The notes below the pieces were generated by a model that worked only from the letters and a program-made list of their open reading frames with translations, ran no database searches and was not told the origin of the DNA. DNA of 64,000 bases from Synechococcus sp. LA31 (GTDB lineage Bacteria; Cyanobacteriota; Cyanobacteriia; PCC-6307; Cyanobiaceae): assembly GCF_018502385.1 (NCBI RefSeq), contig NZ_CP075523.1, forward strand, positions 620,001-684,000, read 5' to 3'. The position numbers and the translations under genes are program-made. Below are positions 1-7,049 of this stretch, piece by piece; position 1 is the first letter of the stretch, and each line of letters begins with the position of its first letter.

Positions 1-2
1 TG

Positions 3-863
3 CTACACGCAGGCCCCCGCCCGGTGGATCAACGCTGGGTGGGCAAAAACTGGGCCTGCAGCCGCGCCGCTGATCACATCACCACGGAGTGGGTGCTGTT
101 CATCGATGCTGATGTACGCCTGCAAGCTGCCACCCTCCGCCGTGCCTTGCGCCAAGCCGAGGCCGATCAGGCCGACCTGCTGAGCCTGGCGCCCCGGTTG
201 GCCTGCAGTTGCCTTGCGGAGTGGATGGTGCAACCGATCATGGCTAGCCTGCTGGGGCTGGGATTCCCGATTCAGGCTGCCAATAATCCCGCCAGTGAGG
301 TGGCTTTTGCGGCTGGTCCGTTCATGCTGTTTCGGCGCAGCGCCTATGACCGGATCGGAGGCCATCGTGGCCTGGCCGGTGAAGTGGTGGAAGACCTTGC
401 ATTGGCCCGCCTCATCAAAGGAGGTGGGTATCGGCTGCGCTATCTGCTCGGGCTCGATGCCCTCGATCTGCAGATGTATGCCGACCTGGCTTCGCTCTGG
501 GAGGGCTGGAGCAAAAACTGGTTCCTCGGCTTGGATGCCGACGTGGCCAAGGCTCTGGGGGCCGCCGCAGTCGTGGTGCTGATGTTCAGCGGTCCCTGGT
601 TGTGTGCTGGTTCTGCCCTCGTGCTCTTGGGGTTACTGCCAGACCAGAGCCACTGGTGGCTCTGGTTGTTAGCCGTGGCTGCTGTGGGGGTGGCGTTGCA
701 GCTGGCCCTGCGCCTGTGGACCCGCCGTGAATTTGCGGTGCCACTGAGCCACTGGTGGTTGATGGGGCTGGGCGGGCTACTGGTGGGTGGAATCGGCCCG
801 ACCTCTGTGATCCGTAGCCTCACCGGCGTGGGCTGGACCTGGAAGGGCCGCTCACTGGCCTGA
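3..863 (+). CDS. Family 2 glycosyltransferase, 5'-truncated
   Basis: The reading frame is open from the window edge, so the N-terminus and probably the first catalytic Asp lie outside. Visible are a WVGKNWAC motif, a D-A-D metal-binding triad (FIDADVRL) and an acceptor-side VVEDLALA stretch, all typical of processive or membrane-bound GT-A glycosyltransferases. Three hydrophobic segments follow (roughly residues 175-265 of the visible part), implying membrane anchoring of the C-terminus. In cyanobacteria such proteins include carotenoid glycosyltransferases (CruG type) and hopanoid-associated HpnB-like enzymes; the fragment does not decide between them. Family assignment is sound, substrate unknown. 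Confidence 0.8.
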   Translation, partial: LHAGPRPVDQRWVGKNWACSRAADHITTEWVLFIDADVRLQAATLRRALRQAEADQADLLSLAPRLACSCLAEWMVQPIMASLLGLGFPIQAANNPASEVAFAAGPFMLFRRSAYDRIGGHRGLAGEVVEDLALARLIKGGGYRLRYLLGLDALDLQMYADLASLWEGWSKNWFLGLDADVAKALGAAAVVVLMFSGPWLCAGSALVLLGLLPDQSHWWLWLLAVAAVGVALQLALRLWTRREFAVPLSHWWLMGLGGLLVGGIGPTSVIRSLTGVGWTWKGRSLA

Positions 864-876
864 ATTCAGGGCAGAG

Positions 877-1053
877 CTAACCACCAAGTTGCTCTTTGAT
901 GGCCTGATTGGTGCTTGCCTTTTCGTTGAACCAGGCTTTGAGCAAATCCTTGGCCAGGCCCCGTAGGGCGGCCGGATCGCTCTGAGCGTCGATTTCACGC
1001 TTGAGGCGCTCCACCTCAAAGGATTGGATCAGGCTCAGTTCAATCGGGGCCAT
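877..1053 (-). CDS. NblA-like phycobilisome-degradation microprotein (copy 1)
   Basis: A 58-residue protein beginning MAPIELSLIQSFEVERL and ending KEQLGG. The PIELSLxQxF start, the length, the helical pattern and the K-x-Q-L-G end match the architecture of NblA, the small adaptor that directs phycobilisomes to Clp proteolysis during nutrient starvation; the middle of the protein is divergent. It is clearly paralogous to the gene at 4314-4490 (shared ELS-x3-FE-x-ER, ID, ALR-LAK-LL-AW, K-A-T, QL). The frame is open upstream to a GTG at 1194 with a GGAG-like ribosome site, but the NtcA-type promoter at 1079-1119 lies inside that extension and the paralogue starts at the equivalent ATG, so ATG at 1053 was chosen. 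Function is inferred from similarity plus promoter. Confidence 0.7.
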   Translation of the reverse strand: MAPIELSLIQSFEVERLKREIDAQSDPAALRGLAKDLLKAWFNEKASTNQAIKEQLGG

Positions 1054-1078
1054 CGGTTCAAGACGATGGGACAGGTCA

Positions 1079-1119
1079 ACGGTATGGCTGTTGGTTGAAG
1101 CAGGCGTAGCGGTCGTTAC
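1079..1119 (-). promoter_or_regulatory. NtcA-type class II promoter of NblA-like copy 1
   Basis: On the minus strand a perfect NtcA consensus GTA-N8-TAC (GTAACGACCGCTAC, 1106-1119) is followed after exactly 21 nt by TACCGT (1084-1079), a TAN3T -10 box. This is the canonical arrangement for NtcA-activated promoters (GTAN8TAC-N20-24-TAN3T). The site edge is 52 nt upstream of the ATG at 1053, the same distance as at the paralogous gene. Binding itself is inferred. Confidence 0.75.
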
Positions 1120-1231
1120 GCCCACCGGGCGCACGTCAGCAATCACCAACGGTGACGGTTTGTTAAACAGCGCCCATCTGGCCGGATTCGCCACGTAGCT
1201 CCGTTAGGACGGGCTGAATGAAAACGGTCTG

Positions 1232-1369
1232 ATGCGTCTGAGCTGGAGCCAACACCTCATCGCTTCGCGCACTGTGCAGCAGGTGGGCGATGAAGAGGTC
1301 GGCACCGCTCTGGCGTTGATGGGCATGGCTTTGCTGATCCTGCTTCAGGATCTGGAAGCCAATGTCTGA
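1232..1369 (+). CDS. Small 45-aa hypothetical protein with hydrophobic segment
   Basis: ATG at 1232 opens a 45-codon frame ending in TGA, beginning MRLSWSQHL and containing an Ala/Leu/Met-rich stretch (TALALMGMALLILL, about residues 25-38) before an acidic tail. It fills the gap between NblA-like copy 1 (divergent) and the next small frame. No family recognised; existence rests on frame and composition only, with no strong ribosome site. Confidence 0.35.
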   Translation: MRLSWSQHLIASRTVQQVGDEEVGTALALMGMALLILLQDLEANV

Positions 1370-1488
1370 TCTCAGCCATGGGTAACAAGCGTCACACCTT
1401 CATAAAGTCTTCCGCTGCAGTCGTTGTTGTACTTGTACGAATGGGTGGGTTTCCTTCGTAGGGTTCGCGAACTTTCAAATTGCTGTCC

Positions 1489-1671
1489 GTGTCGGACCGT
1501 CATCGTTCTCTTCAGCCCGCCAGCTTGAAATGGCAGGCCGACGGTGAACTCTCACCGCAGGATGTATTCAACTTAATCTGCCGCCTCCGATCGGTTGAAC
1601 CGGGTGAAACCAGTAACGAGCTCTGGAGGCTTGGCCAGAAATATCCCTCACGCGGCCCCCAGCAGGCTTAG
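1489..1671 (+). CDS. Small hypothetical protein, about 60 aa
   Basis: Frame with GTG at 1489 (or TTG at 1480) encoding a soluble protein with the segment LSPQDVFNLICRLRSVE and ending RGPQQA. It converges on glgP and overlaps its stop codon by 4 nt. No domain recognised. The region 1370-1488 upstream holds no obvious gene, only an AT-richer stretch that could carry its promoter. Confidence 0.4.
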   Translation: MSDRHRSLQPASLKWQADGELSPQDVFNLICRLRSVEPGETSNELWRLGQKYPSRGPQQA

Positions 1672-4121
1672 GGCGCTTTGTTGCTCGCCCCAATCGGATG
1701 GGGCTTGAGCGACCAGATCCGCTCGGCATACTCGCTGATGCTGCGATCACTGCTGAAGAACCCGCAATTCATGGTGTTGATGATCGAGGAGTGACTCCAG
1801 CCTGCAGGATTGCGCCAGGCCTCATCTACGGCGTTTTGAGCTCGGCTGTAATCGGCAGCGTCGGCAACCACCAAAAAAGGATCGCTCTGGCTGAGATTTT
1901 CAAGCAGTGGGCGAAAAAGCTCACGATCGCCCTCGCTGAAATGTCCGCTGCCGATTAACTCCATCGCAGCTTTTAACGAAGGGTTCTGGTCTAGGAATGG
2001 TAGAGGGTGATAACCCTCTCCAATCAGCTGTTGTACCTCGGCACTGTCGCGTCCGAATAAAAAGAAATGTTCGGTGCCCACCCGCTCCCGAATCTCAATA
2101 TTGGCGCCATCAAGTGTGCCGATCGTGAGTGCACCATTGAGTGCCATTTTCATGTTGCCGGTACCGGAGGCTTCTTTGCCTGCTGTTGAGATCTGTTCAG
2201 AGAGATCAACGGCGGGATACACCTGTTGGCCGAGGCTCACATTGAAATTGGGAAGAAAGATTACCCGCAGCCTGCCGCGTATGGCCGGATCAATATTCAC
2301 CATTTCGGCGATCCCCACAATCAGGCGAATGATTAGCTTGGCCATCCCATAGCCAGGTGCTGCCTTGCCGCCGAAAATCACGGTGCGTGGCGGCAGATCC
2401 TCGCCATCGCGCAGCCGGAGATAGCGCTGCACGAGCTCCAGAGCTGCCAGATGCTGGCGCTTGTATTCATGGATGCGCTTCACCTGCACATCAAACAGCG
2501 AGGTGGGATCTACGAGTACACCGAGCTGGTGTTGGATCTGGCGCGCGAGCCGTTGCTTAGCTGTGCTCTTCACCTGATACCACCGCTCCTGGAAGGCGGG
2601 ATCGTCCTTGTGCTGCTCGAGTTGCTGCAGGGTGTCGAGGTTGCGGCGCCAGCCGTCGCTGATCACGTCATCGAGCAAAGTTGCGAGGTCGGGGTTGGCC
2701 ACTGCTAGCCATCGCCGCGGTGTGACCCCGTTGGTCACATTGGTGAACCGTTCTGGCCAGAGCCTGGCAAAGTCGGCGAGCACGTGTTGCTGAAGCAGGC
2801 TGCTGTGCAGTTCCGCCACGCCGTTGGTGTGGTGGCTGCCCACTACTGCTAAATGAGCCATGCGCACCTTGCGCTGGGTTCCCTCTTCGATCAGCGAAAC
2901 GCGCTGTAGCAGTTCGGGCTGACCAGGATGACGCAGCCGCACCATGCGCAGAAAGCGAGCATTGATGTCATAGATGATCTCGAGTTGCCGGGGCAGCAAC
3001 TGCTCAAACAGGTCGATTCCCCAGGTCTCAAGTGCCTCTGGCAGCAGGGTGTGGTTGGTGTAACTGAGGCTGGCGGTGGTGATGCTCCAGGCCTGATCCC
3101 AGCTGAGGCCCTCCTGATCGATCAACAATCGCATCAACTCGGCCACGGCGATGGCGGGATGGGTGTCGTTGAGCTGCACCGCGAACTTGCGATGGAAGGC
3201 GCTCACCGGCAACCCTTGGTTTTTGAGGATGCGCAGCATGTCCTGCAGGGAGCACGACACAAAAAAGATCTGCTGACTCAGGCGCAGACGCTTGCCTTGA
3301 TCCAGTTCATCGTTGGGGTAAAGCACTTTGCTGAGGGTTTCGCTCTGCACCTTGGCCAGCACAGCTCGTGTGTAGTCGCCGGCATTGAACGAGGCGAAGT
3401 CGAAGGCTTCCGGAGCCATCGCCGACCACAACCGCAGCGTGTTGGCTGTGCGCACCTGAAAGCCAAGGATGGGTGTGTCGTGTGCGACTCCGAGCACGGT
3501 CTGATCTCCGATTCGCACCGGGTAGGTCCATTCCGGTCGTACTACCTCCCAGGGATTGCCGCGGGACAGCCAGGCGTCGGTGCTCTCCTCCTGACCCCGC
3601 GGGGTGATGCTTTGGCGAAAAATCCCGAACTCGTAACGGATGCCGTACCCGATCGCTGGCATCTCCAAGCTGGCTAGCGATTCCTGAAAGCAGGCTGCTA
3701 ATCGGCCCAATCCCCCATTGCCAAGCCCAGGCTCTGGTTCGCATGCAATCAACGTATCCAGGTCGAGCCCAAGCTCCTGGCAGGCAGCCTTGGCTTCCGT
3801 GCGCAGGCCAAGGTTCACCAGGTTGTTGTCGAGGTGAGGACCTAGCAGGTATTCGGCTGATAAATACGCAGCGGTGCGTACACCTTGCTGGGTGTAGGCC
3901 TCCGCGGTCTCTACCCAGTTGTGCAGTAGGTGATCGCGCACCGCCAGTGCCAGTGCCATGTAGTAGTCATGTCTGGTGGCAAGCGAGGTTGACTTGGCCT
4001 GGCTGAAGTAGAGGTGGCGCTGGATTTGCTCCGCCAGGGGAACCTGGAGCACGGTGCGATCCAGTGCTCGGCCGGGTTCAGAGGTCATGGCAGAGCGCGA
4101 GAAGGGATGGTGATTGGACAT
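1668..4121 (-). CDS. glgP: Glycogen phosphorylase
   Basis: Cytoplasmic PLP enzyme that removes glucose 1-phosphate from glycogen ends. About 817 residues from ATG 4121, typical for the family. The N-terminal AYLSAEYLLGP, the central VQLNDTHPAIAV, the VKRIHEYKRQ stretch, and the PLP-binding EASGTGNMKMALNGAL with its Lys are all intact. Start is uncertain: TTG 4163, ATG 4121 (GGAGG lies just upstream but very close) and ATG 4088 are all in frame. It is flanked on both sides by NblA-like genes with NtcA promoters; the palindromic NtcA site at 4248-4261 lies 126 nt upstream of ATG 4121 and could influence it, although no canonical -10 is at the right distance on this strand. Confidence 0.96.
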   Translation of the reverse strand: MSNHHPFSRSAMTSEPGRALDRTVLQVPLAEQIQRHLYFSQAKSTSLATRHDYYMALALAVRDHLLHNWVETAEAYTQQGVRTAAYLSAEYLLGPHLDNNLVNLGLRTEAKAACQELGLDLDTLIACEPEPGLGNGGLGRLAACFQESLASLEMPAIGYGIRYEFGIFRQSITPRGQEESTDAWLSRGNPWEVVRPEWTYPVRIGDQTVLGVAHDTPILGFQVRTANTLRLWSAMAPEAFDFASFNAGDYTRAVLAKVQSETLSKVLYPNDELDQGKRLRLSQQIFFVSCSLQDMLRILKNQGLPVSAFHRKFAVQLNDTHPAIAVAELMRLLIDQEGLSWDQAWSITTASLSYTNHTLLPEALETWGIDLFEQLLPRQLEIIYDINARFLRMVRLRHPGQPELLQRVSLIEEGTQRKVRMAHLAVVGSHHTNGVAELHSSLLQQHVLADFARLWPERFTNVTNGVTPRRWLAVANPDLATLLDDVISDGWRRNLDTLQQLEQHKDDPAFQERWYQVKSTAKQRLARQIQHQLGVLVDPTSLFDVQVKRIHEYKRQHLAALELVQRYLRLRDGEDLPPRTVIFGGKAAPGYGMAKLIIRLIVGIAEMVNIDPAIRGRLRVIFLPNFNVSLGQQVYPAVDLSEQISTAGKEASGTGNMKMALNGALTIGTLDGANIEIRERVGTEHFFLFGRDSAEVQQLIGEGYHPLPFLDQNPSLKAAMELIGSGHFSEGDRELFRPLLENLSQSDPFLVVADAADYSRAQNAVDEAWRNPAGWSHSSIINTMNCGFFSSDRSISEYAERIWSLKPHPIGASNKAP

Positions 4122-4247
4122 CTCCTCCACCACAGCAAGTCTGCTGCGGATTGGTCGTGGCAATGATCACTTTTTGATTGTTGTCTCGTGTGCAAAGCCT
4201 GATGTGCGATGGAATAGGCTGTGAAATCACCACGCAGCTGCATCTGC

Positions 4248-4288
4248 GTAGCGACTGATACGGGATCGTGGCGTCAGCTGGTTAACTT
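4248..4288 (+). promoter_or_regulatory. NtcA-type class II promoter of NblA-like copy 2
   Basis: Perfect GTA-N8-TAC (GTAGCGACTGATAC, 4248-4261), then exactly 21 nt to TAACTT (4283-4288), a TAN3T -10 box. The distance from TAC to the ATG at 4314 is 52 nt. Geometry is identical to the site upstream of copy 1. It lies in the glgP/NblA-like divergent intergenic region. Confidence 0.75.
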
Positions 4289-4313
4289 TCATCACGCCTG
4301 AGCGGTGATTTCA

Positions 4314-4490
4314 ATGCATGCCGATGTCGAACTGAGTGTTGGCCAACAATTTGAGATCGAGCGTTTCAATAGGGCCATTGATGCAACAACAGATGCGGCT
4401 CAATTGCGCGCCCTTGCCAAACAGTTGCTGCAGGCCTGGCACACCCAAAAAGCAGCCACCCACTGGGTGAGCAACCAGCAGCTCCCCTAA
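4314..4490 (+). CDS. NblA-like phycobilisome-degradation microprotein (copy 2)
   Basis: A 58-residue protein starting MHADVELSVGQQFEIERF and ending VSNQQLP. The ELSxxQQFE-x-ERF start matches NblA N-termini, and the AQLRALAKQLLQAW helix is shared with copy 1 at 877-1053. A GTG at 4305 is in frame three codons upstream, but ATG 4314 aligns with copy 1. The gene is divergent from glgP and 36 nt upstream of the manganese transporter operon. NblA dimers bind phycobiliproteins; residues at the C-terminal binding end (canonical LLKHQWG) are not conserved, so target specificity may differ. Identity inferred from sequence pattern and NtcA promoter. Confidence 0.7.
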   Translation: MHADVELSVGQQFEIERFNRAIDATTDAAQLRALAKQLLQAWHTQKAATHWVSNQQLP

Positions 4491-4526
4491 GGCCTTTCTA
4501 GGGTTAGGAATCTCAACTGCCCCTGT

Positions 4527-5459
4527 TTGGTCGCTCGACGCCTCCTCTTCGCCATCGGGGTGATCACGGCACTCCTGGTGGCCTGTGCCACGCCAAACCG
4601 GCGTGCTCCTGTCGCCACGGGTACGTCCAAACCGGTTGTACTCACCACATTCACCGTGCTGGCGGATCTGGCTCAGCAGGTGGCCGGTGATCGCCTTGAG
4701 GTGCGCTCGATCACGAAGCTGGGTGCTGAGGTGCACGGCTACGAGCCCACCCCGAGCGACTTGGAGAGCACCCAGGGCGCAAGTTTGATCGTCCAGAACG
4801 GCCTGGGCCTCGAGCGCTGGGCTGATCGTTTTGTCTCGTCTGCCGGCTCAGTGCCCACCGTGACCCTTAGCGATGGCCTGCAACCGGAGCTGATCGCAGG
4901 TGACGTTCACGCGGGTCAGCCCAATCCCCATGCGTGGATGTCGCCCCGCCGCACCGAGCACTATGTGGATCGGCTGGTCAAGGCCTTCAGCCAGCTGGAT
5001 CCAGCGGGGTCAGCTTCGTACCGCCAGCGCGGCGAGGCGTACAAGCAGGAGCTCCGCCAGTTGGATCAGGAGCTGCGTCAGGCCCTCGATCAGGTGCCGC
5101 CCGATCAGCGCCTGTTGGTGAGCTGCGAAGGCGCCTTCACCTACCTGGCTCGTGACTACGGCCTTGATGAGGCCTACCTCTGGCCCGTGAATGCCGAAAC
5201 CCAGGTCACTCCGCGGCGACTGGCGCGCTTGATCGACACGGTGAAACAGCGTCGTGTGCCGGCCGTGTTTTGTGAGAGCACCGTGAGCGATGAGGCGCAA
5301 AGGGAGGTGGCGCGTGCCACGGGTGCCCGCTTTGGCGGCACCTTCTTTGTTGACTCCCTTTCTGACAGTTCGGGTCCAGCCCCCAGCCTGCTGGCTTTGC
5401 AGCGTCACAATGTTGGCCTGATCGTGAAAGGACTCTCAGGCCAGGGGCCGCAGCAATGA
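4527..5459 (+). CDS. mntC: Manganese/zinc ABC transporter substrate-binding lipoprotein
   Basis: Cluster A-I metal-binding protein of about 310 residues. An N-terminal lipoprotein signal ends in LLVAC, with lipidated Cys near residue 20. Candidate metal ligands are His70 (EVHGYEP), His135 (NPHAWMSP), Glu201 (CEGAF) and an Asp in FVDSLSD (276 or 280), the His-His-Glu-Asp set of manganese-type MntC/PsaA proteins; a long His-rich loop typical of ZnuA is absent. Start TTG 4527 is the only one giving a full signal peptide. The stop overlaps the ATPase gene by 4 nt, so the three mnt genes form one operon. Manganese supplies the photosystem II oxygen-evolving cluster. Confidence 0.9.
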   Translation: MVARRLLFAIGVITALLVACATPNRRAPVATGTSKPVVLTTFTVLADLAQQVAGDRLEVRSITKLGAEVHGYEPTPSDLESTQGASLIVQNGLGLERWADRFVSSAGSVPTVTLSDGLQPELIAGDVHAGQPNPHAWMSPRRTEHYVDRLVKAFSQLDPAGSASYRQRGEAYKQELRQLDQELRQALDQVPPDQRLLVSCEGAFTYLARDYGLDEAYLWPVNAETQVTPRRLARLIDTVKQRRVPAVFCESTVSDEAQREVARATGARFGGTFFVDSLSDSSGPAPSLLALQRHNVGLIVKGLSGQGPQQ

Positions 5460-6211
5460 CGATGCCGTACAGGGTTGTTCCGTCTACTCCGCGCATTGAG
5501 GTGGAGCAGCTCTGTGTGGATTACAACGGCACCGTTGCCCTTTACGACGCTGATCTCACCCTGCCGCCTGGTTGTATCTGCGGCCTGGTTGGCATGAACG
5601 GTGCTGGAAAATCCACCCTGTTCAAAGCCCTCACGGGATTTGTGCGTCCGTCGCATGGACGCATCCGCATCAACGGCCAACCCGTCTTGGCGGCCCAGAA
5701 GGATCAGGCCGTGGCCTACGTGCCCCAAAGCGAGGGGATCGATTGCAACTTCCCGATCTCCGTCTGGGACGTCGTGATGATGGGCCGCTATGGCTCGATG
5801 AATATGCTGCGCTGGCCGCGCCAATCCGATCGTGTCGCCGTGCGCGACGCGCTGCAACGCGTGGATTTGCTCGCCCTTGCCCAGCGCCCCATTGGCGCGT
5901 TGTCTGGCGGCCAGCGCAAACGGGCTTTTCTCGCCCGTGCCATTGCCCAACGCGCCTCGGTGCTGCTGCTGGATGAGCCGTTCAATGGCGTTGATGTGCG
6001 CACCGAGCAGTTGATGGCCCAGCTGTTTCTGCAGTTCCGCCAGGAGGGGCGCACGATTTTGATTTCCACCCACGACCTCAGTCATATTCCTGAGTTTTGC
6101 GATTTGGTGGTGCTGATTAACCGCACCGTGTTGGCCTACGGCGAAACCAGCGCCGTGTTCACCCCGGAGAATCTGGCTCGAACCTTCGGCGGGATGGTGC
6201 CCAAGCCATGA
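5456..6211 (+). CDS. mntA: Manganese/zinc ABC transporter ATP-binding protein
   Basis: ABC ATPase of 251 residues with Walker A GMNGAGKST, Q-loop YVPQSEG, signature LSGGQRKR, Walker B VLLLDEPF and switch His in STHDLSH. It starts in a 4-nt overlap with the binding-protein gene and its own stop overlaps the permease start by 4 nt, indicating translational coupling. The binding-protein, ATPase, permease order is that of cyanobacterial mntCAB. Confidence 0.93.
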   Translation: MTMPYRVVPSTPRIEVEQLCVDYNGTVALYDADLTLPPGCICGLVGMNGAGKSTLFKALTGFVRPSHGRIRINGQPVLAAQKDQAVAYVPQSEGIDCNFPISVWDVVMMGRYGSMNMLRWPRQSDRVAVRDALQRVDLLALAQRPIGALSGGQRKRAFLARAIAQRASVLLLDEPFNGVDVRTEQLMAQLFLQFRQEGRTILISTHDLSHIPEFCDLVVLINRTVLAYGETSAVFTPENLARTFGGMVPKP

Positions 6212-7047
6212 CTTGGCTGCTTGAACCCTTGAGCCACGCCTTCATGGTGAAAGCCCTGTTGGTGAGTGCCCTGGTGGGGGGCGTGTGCGGCTTGCTCTCC
6301 TGCTACATGACCCTCAAGGGCTGGGCCCTGATGGGCGATGCCGTGTCGCACGCCGTGATGCCAGGTGTGGTGGTGGCCTATGCCCTCGGCTTGCCCTTTT
6401 CGCTCGGTGCCTTTGTGTTTGGGGTTGGATCGGTGGCGGCCATCGGCTTTGTCAAACAGAAGTCGCGCATCAAGGAAGACACGGTGATTGGCCTGGTGTT
6501 TACCGGTTTTTTTGCCCTGGGTTTGGTGCTGGTGTCGAAGGTGCGCAGCAATATCGATCTCACGCATATTCTGTTTGGCAATGTGTTGGGGATTTCCAGC
6601 TCCGATATTCAGCAGACCCTGGTGATTTCAGCGCTGGTGGTTGGGGTGCTGCTGGTGTTTCGCCGTGATCTTCTGCTGTTCTGTTTCGATCCCACCCATG
6701 CCCGCTCGATCGGAATCAACACCGGCCTGCTGCACTACATGTTGCTTTCGGTGCTCTCGCTCACCGCGGTGGCGGGGTTGCAAACCGTGGGTGTGATCCT
6801 GGTGGTGGCCATGCTGGTTACACCCGGTGCTACGGCCTACCTGCTCACCGATCGCTTTGATCGCATGACGCTGTTGGCTATTGCGAGCAGTGTGCTCTCC
6901 AGCCTGATCGGGGTCTATGTGAGCTACTGGAGCGATAGCTCCACGGCTGGTTGCATTGTTTTGGTGCAGACCGGCCTGTTCGTGCTGGCGTTCCTGTTGG
7001 CCCCGCGCTACGGCATCCTGAGCTCCCAGCGTTCTCAGGCTCCGTAG
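6208..7047 (+). CDS. mntB: Manganese/zinc ABC transporter permease
   Basis: ABC-3 family integral membrane protein of 279 residues with eight or so hydrophobic segments, the early family motif ALMGDAVSHAVMPGVV and the late VGVILVVAMLVTPGATAYLL. It forms the transmembrane pore fed by the preceding lipoprotein and ATPase. Last of the overlapping mnt set; the next gene starts 3 nt downstream. Confidence 0.93.
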   Translation: MTWLLEPLSHAFMVKALLVSALVGGVCGLLSCYMTLKGWALMGDAVSHAVMPGVVVAYALGLPFSLGAFVFGVGSVAAIGFVKQKSRIKEDTVIGLVFTGFFALGLVLVSKVRSNIDLTHILFGNVLGISSSDIQQTLVISALVVGVLLVFRRDLLLFCFDPTHARSIGINTGLLHYMLLSVLSLTAVAGLQTVGVILVVAMLVTPGATAYLLTDRFDRMTLLAIASSVLSSLIGVYVSYWSDSSTAGCIVLVQTGLFVLAFLLAPRYGILSSQRSQAP

Positions 7048-7049
7048 GC

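Noticed and set aside
877-1194. Longer 105-aa reading of NblA-like copy 1 from GTG 1194, which has a GGAG at good spacing
   Set aside because: The NtcA-type promoter and its -10 box lie inside the extension, and the paralogue starts at the equivalent of ATG 1053.
1428-1445. GTACTTGTAC repeat resembling a LexA or NtcA half-site pair
   Set aside because: Spacing fits neither GTA-N8-TAC nor the LexA consensus.
2928-3677. 249-aa frame opposite glgP
   Set aside because: His/Gln-rich antisense shadow of a fully conserved gene.
4291-4309. Inverted repeat ATCACGC/GCGGTGAT before NblA-like copy 2
   Set aside because: Imperfect, short, no T-run; too weak to call a terminator or riboswitch.
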